A stretch of DNA of 64,000 nt from Novosphingobium sp. GTDB taxonomy: Bacteria; Pseudomonadota; Alphaproteobacteria; Sphingomonadales; Sphingomonadaceae. The notes under the pieces are model-generated. The model was not told the DNA's origin, did not search any database, and saw only the letters and a list, made by a program, of their open reading frames with translations. Shown here one piece after another: positions 43,105 through 54,100 of this stretch. Every line of letters begins with the position of its first letter. Positions within the stretch are counted from its first letter, which is position 1. Both the position numbers and the translations under genes were made by a program. The DNA lies in NCBI GenBank assembly GCA_030697365.1, contig JAUYQH010000203.1, positions 1 through 64,000 on the forward strand. The letters run 5' to 3'.

Positions 43105-43728
43105 ATGAAACAGGGACTGGACCGCAGGACTGCGCTCAAGCGCACTGCCGCCGGCGCCGTGGCGCTGGCGCTTCCCCTGCGTGCGTTCGCCCAGCCGTTC
43201 TCGATCCCCGAACAGCACCGCCGCATTCTCGATGTGGCCCGCCGCGAAGTCGAACGCGCGGGCAGCGTGCTGTGGCGGCGCGATATTGCCGGGGTCGCCG
43301 ATTATGGCCTGCCCTCGTCGATGCCGCGACTTCACTTCGCCAATCTCGAGGCCGGGACGGTGCGCTCGTTCCTCGTCGCGCACGGCCGCGGATCGGACCC
43401 GGAGCACGACGGCTTCCTCAAATGGTTCTCGAACGAACCGGGCAGCCTCGCCACCAGCCGCGGCGCGTACATCAGCTATGAATGGTACGTCGGCAAGTAC
43501 GGCGTCTCGATCCGCATGGGCGGGCTCGATCGCGACAATTCGAACGCGCTGCCGCGGGCGATCGTGATGCACCAGGCGTGGTATGCCGCGCCCGACATGC
43601 TCACCAAGTGGGGCAAGCTGGGACGCAGCGACGGTTGCCTGGCGATGGCCCCCGACGATTTCAACTTCGCGCTGACCCAGCTTTCGGGCGGACGGCTTGT
43701 GTTCGCCGACAAGCTGGGGATCTACTAA
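43105..43728 (+). CDS. Murein L,D-transpeptidase catalytic-domain-like protein (YkuD_2)
   Basis: 207 residues. A Tat-like signal (DRRTALKRTAAGAVALALPL) predicts export. The domain has LVAHGRGSDPEHDGFLKWFS, RGAYISYEWYVGKYGVSIRM, IVMHQAWYA and GKLGRSDGCLAMAPDDFNFA, with the probable catalytic Cys in SDGC and His in VMH, as in the PF13645 family. A role in peptidoglycan crosslinking or trimming is likely by family. Its stop overlaps the convergent TauE gene by 4 bases. Confidence 0.82.
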   Translation: MKQGLDRRTALKRTAAGAVALALPLRAFAQPFSIPEQHRRILDVARREVERAGSVLWRRDIAGVADYGLPSSMPRLHFANLEAGTVRSFLVAHGRGSDPEHDGFLKWFSNEPGSLATSRGAYISYEWYVGKYGVSIRMGGLDRDNSNALPRAIVMHQAWYAAPDMLTKWGKLGRSDGCLAMAPDDFNFALTQLSGGRLVFADKLGIY

Positions 43729-44513
43729 GGGATCAGCCGGACCAGCGCGGCGATCCCCGACGCGGCGAGCAGAAGTGCCACCAGCCAGCGCCATGCACGG
43801 TCGGACACACGCCCGAATGCCATTCCGCCAAGGCGGTTGCCGATCCAGATCGGGCCGATCAGGAGCAGCGCAAGCAGCCCCTGCTGCATCCCTGCCATTC
43901 CCATCGCGACACCGGCCACGCTGCTCGCCAACGAGGTCGCGAAGAATACGATGAGCATCGAGGCTCTGGCCCGCGCCGCGGGGATCGACTGGCGCAAGTA
44001 ATAGGGCACGACCGGGGGTCCCGGCATCCCCGCAAAGCCTGTCAGAGCGCCCGCCGCCAGACCGGTAGCTCCGGTCTCGGCGATATGCGGCCGGTGCCCG
44101 TCGGGTCGGGGCGGTAGCAGCACCAGAACAAACGCGAGCACCGCGACCAGCGCGATCAGCAGCCGCGCCCATGCCGGGTCGGTCGCGTGGAGCAGCGCGA
44201 GCCCCACCGGCGTCGCCAGCATGGCCAACCCGCCGATGGTCAACGCGCTGCCTTGGTCGGCCTCGGACCAGGTCTGCCGCAGGCTGCTGAACCCGATCAG
44301 CAACCCGAGGAGGTTCGAGACGACCACCGCCTCCACCGGCAGGATCATCAACCCGAGCAACGGCACCAGCAGGATCGCCATCCCGAACCCCGCCAGCCCG
44401 CGGACGAACGCGGCAAGGAACGCGGCGGTGAGCGCGAAGGCAAGAGCGGCGGGTGGGAGGCCGAGCGCGGTCAGGCGCGCAGGTCCGGCGCCAGCGCCTC
44501 GCCCTTCAACCAC
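43725..44513 (-). CDS. TauE/SafE-family sulfite exporter-like membrane protein
   Basis: 262 residues with 8 predicted helices and the internal duplication of the TauE/SafE family: [20 protein letters not shown] in the first half and [20 protein letters not shown] in the second. Substrates of the family include sulfite and organosulfonates but are mostly unproven. Start is GTG 44513, inside the 3' end of thrS (43-base overlap); a slightly later start is possible. Confidence 0.82.
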   Translation of the reverse strand: MVEGRGAGAGPARLTALGLPPAALAFALTAAFLAAFVRGLAGFGMAILLVPLLGLMILPVEAVVVSNLLGLLIGFSSLRQTWSEADQGSALTIGGLAMLATPVGLALLHATDPAWARLLIALVAVLAFVLVLLPPRPDGHRPHIAETGATGLAAGALTGFAGMPGPPVVPYYLRQSIPAARARASMLIVFFATSLASSVAGVAMGMAGMQQGLLALLLIGPIWIGNRLGGMAFGRVSDRAWRWLVALLLAASGIAALVRLIP

Positions 44514-46465
44514 GCGACCGCCTCGTCCATCGGCATGAAGCGCTGGCGTTCCTCGCCCAGGATGCGGATCGCGACGGTGCGTTCCTCGGCCTCGCGCTTG
44601 CCGACGACCAGCAGGTGCGGAACCTTTTGCAATGAGTGCTCCCTCACCTTGTAGTTGATCTTTTCGTTGCGGAGGTCTGATTCGACACGGATTCCCGCCA
44701 ACCTCAAGTTCGCTTCAACTTCGCTCGCGTAGCCATCGGCGTCCGAAACGATCGTCGCCACCACCGCCTGCACCGGGGCGAGCCACAGCGGCAGCTTGCC
44801 CGCGTAGTGCTCGATCAGGATGCCGATGAAACGCTCGTAGCTGCCGAAGATCGCACGATGGAGCATCACCGGGCGGTGCTTCTCACCATCCTCGCCGATA
44901 TAGTGCGCGTCGAGCCGTTCGGGCAGCACCCGGTCGGACTGGATCGTGCCGACCTGCCAGGTCCGCCCGATCGCGTCGGTCAGGTGCCATTCCAGCTTGG
45001 GGGCATAGAACGCGCCCTCACCGGGCAACTCTTCCCAGCCATACTCGGGCGTGGCGAGCCCGGCGCGAACCACCGCGTCGCGCAGTTCGTTCTCGGCCTT
45101 GTCCCAGTCCGTGTCCGATCCGAAGCGCTGCTCGGGGCGCAGCGCCAGCTTGATCGCATAAGTGAAGCCAAAGTCCTTGTAGATCCGGTCCGCCAGCGCG
45201 CAGAAATCCTGGACTTCGGCGACGATCTGATCCTCGCGGCAAAAGATGTGCGCATCGTCCTGGGTAAACTGGCGGACGCGCATCAGGCCGTGGAGCGCGC
45301 CGTGCGGTTCGTTGCGGTGGCAGCAGCCGTTCTCGTAGAGCCGCAGCGGCAGGTCGCGGTAGCTCTTGATTCCCTGGCGGAAGATCAGGACGTGCGCCGG
45401 GCAGTTCATCGGCTTGAGCGCCATCCAGTCACCCTTGCCCGAAACAAGCGCGCCCTCATCCTCGACGCTCGGGACCTCGTCGGGGATGACGAACATGTTC
45501 TCGCGGTACTTGCCCCAGTGACCCGATTGCTCCCACTGCCGCGCGTCCATGATCTGCGGGGTCTTGACCTCGCGATAGCCCGCGGCGTCGATCGCGCGGC
45601 GCATGTAGGCCTCGAGCTCGCGCCACACCTTGTAGCCCTTGGGGTGCCAGAACACGCTGCCGTGGGCCTCGGCCTGGAGGTGGAACAGGTCCATCTCCGC
45701 GCCCAGCTTGCGGTGGTCGCGCTTGGCCGCTTCCTCGAGCCGGAGCAGATGCGCATCGAGCTGCTTCTTGTTGAGCCAGCCGGTGCCGTAGACCCGGCTG
45801 AGCATCGCGTTGGCCTGGTCGCCGCGCCAGTACGCGCCCGAAACGCGCGTGAGCTTGAAGGCCGCCGGGTCGAGCTTGCCGGTGCTGGCGAGGTGCGGCC
45901 CGCGGCACATGTCGAGCCAGTCGGAGCCCGAGCGATAAACCGTTAATTCCTCGCCCTCGGGAAGCTCGCCCGCCCACTCGGCCTTGAAGCTCTCGCCCTG
46001 TTCGAGCCAGCGCGCGATCAGGTCGGCCCGGCTCCATATCTCGCGCGTCAGCGGCTTGTCCGCAGCGATGATCCGGCGCATCTCGGCCTCGATCGCGGGC
46101 AGGTCCTCGTCGGTGAACGGGCGATCCCTCGGCGCGAAATCGTAATAGAACCCGTCGTCGGTGCTTGGTCCGAAGGTGATCTGCGTGCCGGGAAACAGCG
46201 CCTGCACCGCCTCGGCGAGAACGTGGGCAAAGTCGTGGCGGGCGAGTTCAAGCGCATCGGCCTCGTCGCGTGCGGTGACCAACTCGAGCGCGGCATCGCC
46301 CTCGAACGGGCGGCCCAAATCGCGCAGCTCGCCATCGACCCGCGCCGCCAGCGCGGCCTTGGCCAGCCCTGGTCCGATCGCCGCGGCGACGTCCGCCGGG
46401 CTGGACCCGCGCGGCACTTCGCGCACCGAGCCGTCGGGAAGGGAAATCTTGAACATCTGAGACAT
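44471..46465 (-). CDS. thrS: Threonyl-tRNA synthetase
   Basis: A class II synthetase of 664 residues charging tRNA-Thr. Order: TGS domain ([17 protein letters not shown]), editing domain with [16 protein letters not shown] and the Cys site [15 protein letters not shown], then the catalytic core with motif 2 [20 protein letters not shown], zinc ligands in [14 protein letters not shown], motif 3 [20 protein letters not shown], and the anticodon-binding C-terminal domain. A Thr-rich leader peptide and a hairpin precede it, suggesting attenuation by threonine supply. Confidence 0.97.
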   Translation of the reverse strand: MSQMFKISLPDGSVREVPRGSSPADVAAAIGPGLAKAALAARVDGELRDLGRPFEGDAALELVTARDEADALELARHDFAHVLAEAVQALFPGTQITFGPSTDDGFYYDFAPRDRPFTDEDLPAIEAEMRRIIAADKPLTREIWSRADLIARWLEQGESFKAEWAGELPEGEELTVYRSGSDWLDMCRGPHLASTGKLDPAAFKLTRVSGAYWRGDQANAMLSRVYGTGWLNKKQLDAHLLRLEEAAKRDHRKLGAEMDLFHLQAEAHGSVFWHPKGYKVWRELEAYMRRAIDAAGYREVKTPQIMDARQWEQSGHWGKYRENMFVIPDEVPSVEDEGALVSGKGDWMALKPMNCPAHVLIFRQGIKSYRDLPLRLYENGCCHRNEPHGALHGLMRVRQFTQDDAHIFCREDQIVAEVQDFCALADRIYKDFGFTYAIKLALRPEQRFGSDTDWDKAENELRDAVVRAGLATPEYGWEELPGEGAFYAPKLEWHLTDAIGRTWQVGTIQSDRVLPERLDAHYIGEDGEKHRPVMLHRAIFGSYERFIGILIEHYAGKLPLWLAPVQAVVATIVSDADGYASEVEANLRLAGIRVESDLRNEKINYKVREHSLQKVPHLLVVGKREAEERTVAIRILGEERQRFMPMDEAVAWLKGEALAPDLRA

Positions 46466-46557
46466 GGTCGCACTCGTCTGGTTTGGCGGCGCTTTGGCAC
46501 AAGCCCAGCGGCGCCGGAAGTCTCGGCATCGCGGGAACCAGAGTTTCGAGGGGAGAT

Positions 46558-46584
46558 GCCGCCCGCCCGAAACCGGGCGGCGGC
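46558..46584 (-). terminator. Leader hairpin before thrS (candidate attenuator)
   Basis: On the plus strand GCCGCCCGCCCG, loop AAAC, CGGGCGGCGGC: a stem of about 11 bp with one bulged base, very stable in RNA. It begins 6 bases downstream of the leader-peptide stop on the minus strand. No U-run follows, so it may work with Rho or by hiding the translation start. Confidence 0.6.
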
Positions 46585-46589
46585 AGCGC

Positions 46590-46661
46590 TCAACGCGCGA
46601 CCCGCCGCCCCACGATAGTGGAGGTAGTAGTCGGCGTGGTCAGGGTGCGGTATTGTCGCAT
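46590..46661 (-). CDS. Threonine-rich leader peptide of thrS (23 aa)
   Basis: A short frame, ATG to TGA, encoding [18 protein letters not shown] and RRVAR. Seven of the ten residues [10 protein letters not shown] are threonine. AGGAC lies about 9 bases before the ATG. A hairpin follows directly, then thrS 124 bases after the stop. This is the layout of ribosome-mediated attenuation, as in the E. coli thrABC leader. Stalling at Thr codons when charged tRNA-Thr is scarce would free thrS expression (inference). Confidence 0.72.
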   Translation of the reverse strand: MRQYRTLTTPTTTSTIVGRRVAR

Positions 46662-46706
46662 GGGCAGCGTCCTAGTCGCGAAGACGTTAATTGTCGATGG
46701 AGGCGT

Positions 46707-48353
46707 TCACCCAAATCGGTTGCGTCCGGCCTCCACCGCCATCGTGTGTGTCGCAGCCAGCCGCGTCGAGCGCTGGCGGACGGTGTCGAGGAAGCGCCAT
46801 TCGCAGGAGCCGCGCGAAGGCGTCAATTCGACCGCCATATAGCCGCGCTGCGCGGTGTCGCACCAAGCAAGGTCGGGGTTGAGCGCGACGGTGTCCGCCG
46901 CCAACCGCTCGGGCTTGATCCATGACAGCGAGCCCTCGGCGCCGGGCGAAGTCACGCTGTGCCCGCCGAATTCGACCCCCGCCGCGGCGTTGCCCAAGGC
47001 GAGGTTGTTGGCCCAGGCGTTGTGGCTGTCGCCCGCCAGCACGATCAGGTTGGCGTCGGCGGCGCGGGCATCGGCGAGAAGGCGCTCGCGCGCGGCGGGA
47101 TAGCCGTCCCATGCGTCCATGTTCCACGGAAGGCCCGCCCTGCTCGCCGCCACGCCGTTGGTGATCCGGCGGCGGACATAGTCGGGGCTGTCGGGGCGCA
47201 TCCCCTCGGCGATGTTCGGGGGAAGGCGAATGCTGCCCATGACGATCTGCTGCGCAAGCACCTGCCATGGCTTGCCCGTGCGGCGCGAGGCCTTGAACCC
47301 GGCGGCGAGCCACGCCTCCTGCTGGGCTCCCAACAGCGTGTGCCCCGGATCACGCCATGCGCCTTCACGAAAGTTCGCCAGCGCCGCTGCGATCTGGGCG
47401 TCGCTGCCCCTGGCGATCATCGCCAGATCGAACGGCTCGTCGCGCGCCGTCAGCCGGGTATCGAGCCGGAACAGCGTGGCGAGGTCGCCGATCTCGTAGG
47501 CCGCCCACGCCTCTTCGGAGACCGGCAGCCACTCGCGATAGGCGCGCATCGCCGCCGCCTCGCGCACGCGCCACGGACCTTCGCTCTCGGCTTGGTGGTT
47601 CTGCGCCCCGCCCTTCCAGCTGTCGTTCGCGGTCTCGTGATCGTCCCACACCATGATCCACGGCTGGAGCTGGAACGATCGCTGGAGATCGGGGTCGGCG
47701 CGATAGGCGGCGTGGCGCTGGCGGTAGTCGGCGAGGCTGACGATCTCGTTATCGGGGCGCAACACGCGACCCGCAAGAATCTGCTTGAGGCCCGGGTAGT
47801 TGCCCTTCTCGTACTCGTAATAGTAATCGCCAAGGTGGACCGCGATATCGAACGCGCCATCCTCGGCAGCATGGCGATAGGCGTTGAACCACCCGAAGCC
47901 GAGGTTGGAGCAACTGAACACCGCCAGACGGAAGCGAGCGGTCCTCCCGACAGGCAGCGTGCGTGTGCGGCCGACCGGAGAGATTTCGCCCGCGGGCCCA
48001 ATGAAGCGGTAGTAATACCAGCGCCCCGGCTCGAGCCCGGTGGCAACAGTCTTGGCGCACCAGTCGCGGTCTCGGAGCGCGCGGACTTGCCCGCCGGTCA
48101 CCGGCTTCCCGAAATCGAGCGAGTCCGCGATCTCGTAACGCAGCGCCGAGCCGTCGCCGCTGCCTGCAAAACGCGTCCACAGCAGCACCCGGTCGGCACC
48201 CGGCTCGCCGCTGGCCACGCCGTGGGTGAACCCCGTCACCACCGCGCCGAGCGCGGCGCCGGGCAACGCGAGCAGCCCCGCCCCCGCAAGCCCGCCGCGG
48301 ACGAAAGTCCGGCGATCCACTGCCGGGGGGAGCTGGGGGGCAGAGAGGGCCAT
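46707..48353 (-). CDS. phoD: Alkaline phosphatase D family phosphodiesterase/phosphatase
   Basis: A Tat-exported enzyme of 548 residues that hydrolyses phosphate esters. The signal is DRRTFVRGGLAGAGLLALPG. Then comes the PhoD N-domain (FTHGVASGEPGADRVLLWTR) and the metallophosphatase domain with AVFSCSNLGFGWFNAYRH, FDIAVHLGDYYYEYEKGNYP, the metal-binding WIMVWDDHETANDSWKGGAQ and VLAGDSHNAWANNLA. It probably serves phosphate acquisition; no Pho box was found. ATG 48353 begins the signal peptide; 48404 is an alternative. Confidence 0.9.
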   Translation of the reverse strand: MALSAPQLPPAVDRRTFVRGGLAGAGLLALPGAALGAVVTGFTHGVASGEPGADRVLLWTRFAGSGDGSALRYEIADSLDFGKPVTGGQVRALRDRDWCAKTVATGLEPGRWYYYRFIGPAGEISPVGRTRTLPVGRTARFRLAVFSCSNLGFGWFNAYRHAAEDGAFDIAVHLGDYYYEYEKGNYPGLKQILAGRVLRPDNEIVSLADYRQRHAAYRADPDLQRSFQLQPWIMVWDDHETANDSWKGGAQNHQAESEGPWRVREAAAMRAYREWLPVSEEAWAAYEIGDLATLFRLDTRLTARDEPFDLAMIARGSDAQIAAALANFREGAWRDPGHTLLGAQQEAWLAAGFKASRRTGKPWQVLAQQIVMGSIRLPPNIAEGMRPDSPDYVRRRITNGVAASRAGLPWNMDAWDGYPAARERLLADARAADANLIVLAGDSHNAWANNLALGNAAAGVEFGGHSVTSPGAEGSLSWIKPERLAADTVALNPDLAWCDTAQRGYMAVELTPSRGSCEWRFLDTVRQRSTRLAATHTMAVEAGRNRFG

Positions 48354-48415
48354 GTGAGGTCTTTCCGGCAGAGACGGTTGCGGTTGCGCATCGTCATGCG
48401 CCATGACTGTGACCG

Positions 48416-49159
48416 ATGGAAGAACCTGCGTTTCATACGATGCCCGACGGGCGGCGCATTGCCCACCGCTTCTCCGCGGGGCGCGGTCCGGCGCTGGTCT
48501 TCCTGTCCGGCTATATGTCGGACATGAACGGCGGCAAGGCGACCGCGGTGTTCGACTGGGCCAAGGCGCAGGGGCGCGCCTGCCTGCTGCTCGACTATTC
48601 GGGCTGCGGCGCGAGTTCGGGCGACTTCGCCCACGGCACCCTCAGCCGTTGGCGCGAAGAGGTGCTGGCGCTGGTCGAAGTCAGGTGCGCGGGACCCGTG
48701 ATCCTGATCGGTTCATCGATGGGAGGCTGGTTGATGCTGCTTGTCGCCCGGCAACTCGGCGAGCGCCTTTCCGGCCTGGTCGGCATCGCCGCCGCACCCG
48801 ATTTCACCGACTGGGGCTACGATGCGGAGCAGAAGGCCGCGCTCGAACGTGGCGATACGGTGTACGAGCCCAACCCCTACGGCCCCGAACCCACCCCGAC
48901 GCACCCGGCTTTGTGGGCCGACGGCCAGCAGCAGCGATTGCTTGGCGGCACGATCATGCTCGATTGCCCGATGCGCCTGCTTCATGGACAGGCGGACCAG
49001 GACGTTCCATGCGAAGTGTCGCTCAAGCTCGCCGCTGCGCTCCATTCACCCGACGTGCAGGTCATGCTGATCAAGGACGGCGACCACCGCCTTTCGCGCG
49101 ATGCCGATATAGTGCTGCTTTTGCGCACCGTCGCCGCGCTGGCGGATCGAAGCTCATGA
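48416..49159 (+). CDS. Alpha/beta hydrolase (ABHD10-like)
   Basis: 247 residues. Oxyanion strand ALVFLSGYMSDMNGGKA, LLLDYSGCGASSGDF, nucleophile elbow in VILIGSSMGGWLMLLVA (GSSMGG), acid in RLLHGQADQDVPCE, His in MLIKDGDHRLSRDAD. The pattern FLSG..SDM.G.KA..L is that of the ABHD10 thioesterase/esterase branch. First gene of a three-gene run: its stop overlaps the TPR gene start, which in turn overlaps the LLM oxidoreductase start. Confidence 0.87.
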   Translation: MEEPAFHTMPDGRRIAHRFSAGRGPALVFLSGYMSDMNGGKATAVFDWAKAQGRACLLLDYSGCGASSGDFAHGTLSRWREEVLALVEVRCAGPVILIGSSMGGWLMLLVARQLGERLSGLVGIAAAPDFTDWGYDAEQKAALERGDTVYEPNPYGPEPTPTHPALWADGQQQRLLGGTIMLDCPMRLLHGQADQDVPCEVSLKLAAALHSPDVQVMLIKDGDHRLSRDADIVLLLRTVAALADRSS

Positions 49160-49995
49160 TTGCAGAAAGCCCCGCCCAGTTGGTCCTGCCCTTTCCCATT
49201 TTCGCCCAGGCCGCGATGGAGGCTCCCGCCGCGGTGGTCGCCCCCACCCCTGCCCGCGCCACCCCCACGGTCGAGGACGACCGCTTGCGTCTGTGCATCG
49301 AGAATGCCGGCAAGGACCCGGCCACCTCGCTCGCCGAAGCCTCGGCATGGGTCGCGGCGGCCAAGGGCGTGGGGCGGTCCAAGCCGCTCGAGTGCCTTGG
49401 CCAGATCTATACCGTGCTGTTGCGATGGGACGCCGCTGAAGGCGCTTTTGTCGAAGCCGCGCAAGTGACCTCCGCGGCGGACGGCGCTCGGCGTTCGGCG
49501 CTGTTCGCCCAGGCCGGCAATGCGGCGCTGGCCGGAGGTCACGCCGATCGGGCGCTGGTCCATCTCGACGCCGCGGTGGGGGTGCCCGGCGTCGCCCCGC
49601 TCGCGCGCGGCCAGGCCGAGATCGACCGCGCCCGCGCGATGGTTGCGCTGGGCCGGCTCGAGAACGCGGTCGAGGCGCTCGCCGCGGCGCAGCGCGATGC
49701 GCCCGAGGATGCCGATGCCTGGCTGCTTGGCGCGACCGTCGCCCGCCGTCGCGGCGATCTGGCGGCAGCGCAGCGCCAGATCGAGGTGGCGGGAAAACTT
49801 GCTTCGACCGATCCCGAGATCGGACTCGAGGCCGGGGTGATCGCAATGCTCGACGGTCGCGAAGCGGCGGCGCGCAAGGCCTGGCAATCGGTGATGCTGG
49901 TTGCGCCGGGGAGCAAGCCCGCGGAGACCGCCAAGGGCTATCTTGCACAACTCGGCGATGCACCCGCCGCGGTAAAGCCGGTGGGGGGCCGATGA
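49156..49995 (+). CDS. Tetratricopeptide-repeat-like protein
   Basis: 279 residues, Ala-rich and all-helical, without a clear signal peptide. Repeats resembling TPR helices are ALFAQAGNAALAGGHADRAL, RARAMVALGRLENAVEALAA and WLLGATVARRRGDLAAAQRQ with spacing near 34. It is probably a protein-protein interaction scaffold. ATG 49156 overlaps the hydrolase stop, and its own stop overlaps the next ATG. Confidence 0.8.
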   Translation: MIAESPAQLVLPFPIFAQAAMEAPAAVVAPTPARATPTVEDDRLRLCIENAGKDPATSLAEASAWVAAAKGVGRSKPLECLGQIYTVLLRWDAAEGAFVEAAQVTSAADGARRSALFAQAGNAALAGGHADRALVHLDAAVGVPGVAPLARGQAEIDRARAMVALGRLENAVEALAAAQRDAPEDADAWLLGATVARRRGDLAAAQRQIEVAGKLASTDPEIGLEAGVIAMLDGREAAARKAWQSVMLVAPGSKPAETAKGYLAQLGDAPAAVKPVGGR

Positions 49996-50978
49996 CCCGC
50001 TTCTCGGTCCTCGATCTGGTCCCGGTTGTCGAAGGAGGAAGCATCGGTGCGGCGCTGGCCAACGCCGCAAAGCTTGCACAAGCCGCCGAACGCGCCGGGT
50101 ACCACCGCTTCTGGGTCGCCGAGCACCATGGGATGGCGGGGATCGGCGGCGCCGCGACCGCGGTGACTCTCGCCCACATCGGCCACGCGACTTCGACCAT
50201 CCGCATCGGATCGGGCGGGATCATGCTGCCCAACCATTCGCCCTATGTCATCGCCGAGCAGTTCGGCACGCTCGACGCGCTGTTTCCGGGGCGGGTCGAC
50301 CTGGGGCTGGGGCGCGCGCCGGGGGCTGACGGCCGGATTGCGCAGATGCTGCGCAAGGATCTGATGCGCGCTGCCGAAGCGTTTCCCGGCGACGTGGTCG
50401 AATTGCAGGCGCTGTTCGCGGGCGACCCGCGGCTGCCGCTCCAGGCGACGCCGGGGCTGGGTGCCGACATCGAGATGTGGATCCTCGGCTCGAGCCTGTT
50501 CGGCGCGCAGCTCGCGGCGATGCTCGGGCAGCCCTACGCGTTCGCCTCGCATTTCGCCCCCGCCGCGCTCGACCAGGCGCTGGCGCTGTACCGGCGCGAG
50601 TTCAAGCCGTCCGAACGGCTCGCCGCGCCTTATGTCATGGCCGCGATCAATGTCATCGCCGCGGACAGCGACGCCGAGGCTTTGCTGATCGGTTCGTCGA
50701 TGGACCAGGCGTTCGTCGCCTTGCGCACCGGCACCCCGGGAAAGCTCAAGCCGCCGGTCGAAGGCTATCGCCAAACGCTTCCGCCCCCCGCGCTGGCGAT
50801 GCTCGAAAGCTTCCGCGAGGCCAGCGCAATCGGCTCGCCCGATACCGTACGCGCCGCGGTCGCCGCGTTCATCGCACGGACCGGTGCGGACGAGCTGATC
50901 TTTGCCGGCTCGACTTACGATCCCACCGCGCGGGTCCGTTCGCTCGAACTGGCGATGGCGGCAGTGGCCTCATTGTAG
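49992..50978 (+). CDS. LLM-class flavin-dependent oxidoreductase (luciferase-like)
   Basis: A TIM-barrel FMN/F420 family protein of 328 residues. Seen: FSVLDLVPVVEGGSIGAALA, GYHRFWVAEHHGMAGIGGAA, RIGSGGIMLPNHSPYVIAEQ, DLGLGRAPGAD, and the end GADELIFAGSTYDPTARVRS. The AEHH motif marks the YhbW-like group. Substrate is unknown. Third gene of the overlapping run. Confidence 0.88.
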   Translation: MTRFSVLDLVPVVEGGSIGAALANAAKLAQAAERAGYHRFWVAEHHGMAGIGGAATAVTLAHIGHATSTIRIGSGGIMLPNHSPYVIAEQFGTLDALFPGRVDLGLGRAPGADGRIAQMLRKDLMRAAEAFPGDVVELQALFAGDPRLPLQATPGLGADIEMWILGSSLFGAQLAAMLGQPYAFASHFAPAALDQALALYRREFKPSERLAAPYVMAAINVIAADSDAEALLIGSSMDQAFVALRTGTPGKLKPPVEGYRQTLPPPALAMLESFREASAIGSPDTVRAAVAAFIARTGADELIFAGSTYDPTARVRSLELAMAAVASL

Positions 50979-51101
50979 CGCTTTTCCCGGTTGCCCCGCC
51001 CGTTTGTCCGGCTTACCATGTGAATTAATGCTTCAAGCGGCCGCAATAAAACAATAGGGCCGCGCCCGCGCCATCCGGGGCGCACGGAGACTCGCGCTGG
51101 C

Positions 51102-54100
51102 ATGAACGACGCCCCGCCCACTACTCCCCGATTGCGGTTCGCGGCCTCGCGCCGGGGCAAGGCGATGGTCCCGACGCTCACCGCACGCTTTGCCGGTTCG
51201 CTGCTCCCCGGCGAGGCGGAAGGAATGGATGCCGCCCGCCTGCACGACGCCGCGGCTTTCGCGCTCGAGGCGATGGCCAGCCGCGAGCCGGGCGAACCGG
51301 CGGTTGCGCTGGAAAGCGTGGGTGGCAGTGCGGGGAAGCGTTTCCTGCGCCTCGCGGTCATTAACGACGACACGCCGTTCCTGGTCGACTCGATCGCCGC
51401 GGCGGTCGCCGAACAAGGCCTGACGATCGAGCGGCTGGTCCATCCCGTCGTGGCGGTGCGGCGCGATGCGAAAGGCCGCATCAGCGAATTGCCGGGTGCC
51501 GTCGGCGACGGCGATCGGCGCGAATCGGTGATCTATCTCGAGACCGAACGCGGCGATGCCCGCCAGCGTCGCCTGCTCGCGGCGTCGCTGGCGAGCGTGC
51601 TCGGCGATGTCCATGCCGCGGTTGCCGACTGGCCGAAGCTGCAAGAGGCGATGCTGGCGGACGCAGAGCGAATCGCCGATGCCGAAGGAGCCGCACTGCT
51701 GCGCTGGCTCAACGACGGTATGCTTACCCAGCTCGGCCACGTCCTGCGCAAGCGCGACGGTAGCCAGTCGGCGCTGCTCGGGATCTGCCGCAAGAGCGCG
51801 CGGAGCCTGCTCGCCCCGGCATCTTACGATCGCGCGTTCAAGTGGTTCGACACCCAGCGCAAGGGCCAAGTGATGGCGCCGCTGATCGTCAAGGCCAACC
51901 GTATTTCCAATGTCCACCGCCGAGTGCCGCTCGACCTGTTCATCGTTCCGATAATCGAGGGCGGGAAGGTGGTCGCGCTATCGGTCCACGCCGGGGTGTG
52001 GACCAGCGCCGCGCTCGCCGCGCCCCCCGACCGCATCCCGAAGATGCGCAGCCGGATGGCTGAACTGATGGCAAGGTTCCGGTTCAATCCCACCGGCCAC
52101 GCCGGCAAGGCGCTGGTCCACGCGCTGACCGCGCTGCCTCACGATCTCCTGATCGGCTTCACAGAACCAGACCTTGCCCGCGTCGCCACCGCGATGATGA
52201 GCCTGGTCGATCGCCCGCGGCCCAAGCTGGCGCTGGTCAAGGCTCCGCTCGCACGCCACCTGTTCGCCTTCGTCTGGCTCCCGCGCGATCTCCTGTCGAC
52301 GGCGGTCCGTCTCCAGATCGAAACCCTGCTCCAGCGCGCCGTGGGGACGGAAGTGCTCGACTGGAGTCTCCAGGTCGAAGGCAGCAGCCTCGCGTTATTG
52401 CGATTCGTCATCGATATCCGCGAAAGCGGGCGTATTCCTGATGAAGACGCGCTCGATGCCGAACTCCAGAAGCTGGTCCGCGGCTGGCCCCAGGCAGTCG
52501 AGGCCGAACTCGCCCTGGGCGACGATCCGGGTCGGGCAGCGGCACTTGCGACACGCTTTGCCGAAGCTTTTCCCGGCACCTACCGCAGCGCCTACGGCCC
52601 GAGCGAAGCAGCCGCCGACATCCGGGTGCTGCGGAGCCTGAGCGGCAGCGAAGCGACGACTCGTCGCGCCGCGCGGCTCTATCAGCTGGGCGACGAGGAC
52701 GGTCGCCTCCGCCTCAAGCTCTACCAGCGGGAGGGCGCGCTGGCCTTGAGCGAAGCGGTGCCGGTGCTCGAGAACTTCGGCTTCCGGGCGATCGAGGAAG
52801 TGCCGACGCTGCTCGACCACGGCCGGATCGCGACGATCCACGATTTCCTTCTGGCGCTGCCCACCGGGCTGCCCGAGTCCGAAGTGCTGGCCCGCGCCAC
52901 CCAGATCGAGGCAGCGATCGCAGCCGTGCTCAACGGCGAGGCCGAGGACGATCCGTTCAACCGGCTGATCGTCAGCACCGCGCTGGAAGCACACCACGCC
53001 GACTGGCTGCGGGCCTGGTTTCGCTATTTGCGCCAGGCAGGGATGGGTTTTGGCATCGCCACGGTGGTGGACGCCCTTCGCCACGCCCCCGACGCCACCC
53101 GCGCGTTGCTGGCACTGTTCTGCGCGCGCCACGATCCCGGCCATACCGGCGACCGCGAGCGCGATGCGAAGGCCGCCGACGCCGCCTTCCGCGCCGCGCT
53201 TGGTCAGGTGGCGGCCATCAACGACGACCGGTTGCTGCGGCTGTATCGCGCGTTGATCGAGGCGATCCTGCGGACCAACGCATTCGCGCCCGCAGCGCAT
53301 GAGGCATTGGCTTTCAAGCTCGACTCGGCGCTTGTTCCCGGTCTTCCCAAGCCGCTGCCGTGGCGCGAGATCTGGGTTTATTCGCGCCGTGTCGAGGGCA
53401 TCCACCTCCGCGCTGGCTCCATCGCCCGCGGCGGCTTGCGCTGGTCCGACCGGCGCGACGACTTCCGTATCGAAATCCTCGGGCTGATGAAGGCCCAGCG
53501 GGTCAAGAACGCGGTAATCGTGCCGACCGGCGCCAAGGGCGGGTTCTATCCCAAATGCCTGCCCGATCCGATCGAGGACCGCGAGGGGTGGCTGGCCGAA
53601 GGCAAAGCCAGCTACCAGACCTTCATCCGGACGCTGCTGTCGATCACCGACAACATCGCCGGGGGCAAGGTCGTCCATCCCGATCGCGTTGTCGTCCATG
53701 ATGGGGAGGACCCCTATTTCGTCGTCGCTGCGGACAAGGGCACCGCGACGTATTCCGACGTCGCCAACGCGATCGCCGAGGAGGCCGACTTCTGGCTCGA
53801 CGATGCTTTCGCCAGCGGTGGGTCGAACGGCTATGACCACAAGGCGATGGGGATCACCGCCAAAGGGGCGTGGCTTTCGGTCCAGCGCCATTTCCTGGAA
53901 ATGGGCGTGGACGTGCAGAGCGACCCGGTGACCGTCGCCGGGGTTGGCGACATGTCGGGCGACGTGTTCGGCAACGGCATGCTGCTGTCCAGGGCGATTC
54001 GCCTGGTTGCCGCCTTCGACCACCGCCATATCTTCCTCGATCCCGATCCCGACCCGGCGAAAAGCTGGAAGGAACGCGCGCGGATGTTCGCAATGCCGCG

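Noticed and set aside
46466..46706. A T-box riboswitch before thrS
   Set aside because: No T-box sequence or specifier-loop architecture is seen, and T-boxes are essentially a Gram-positive device; the Thr-rich leader peptide explains the region better.
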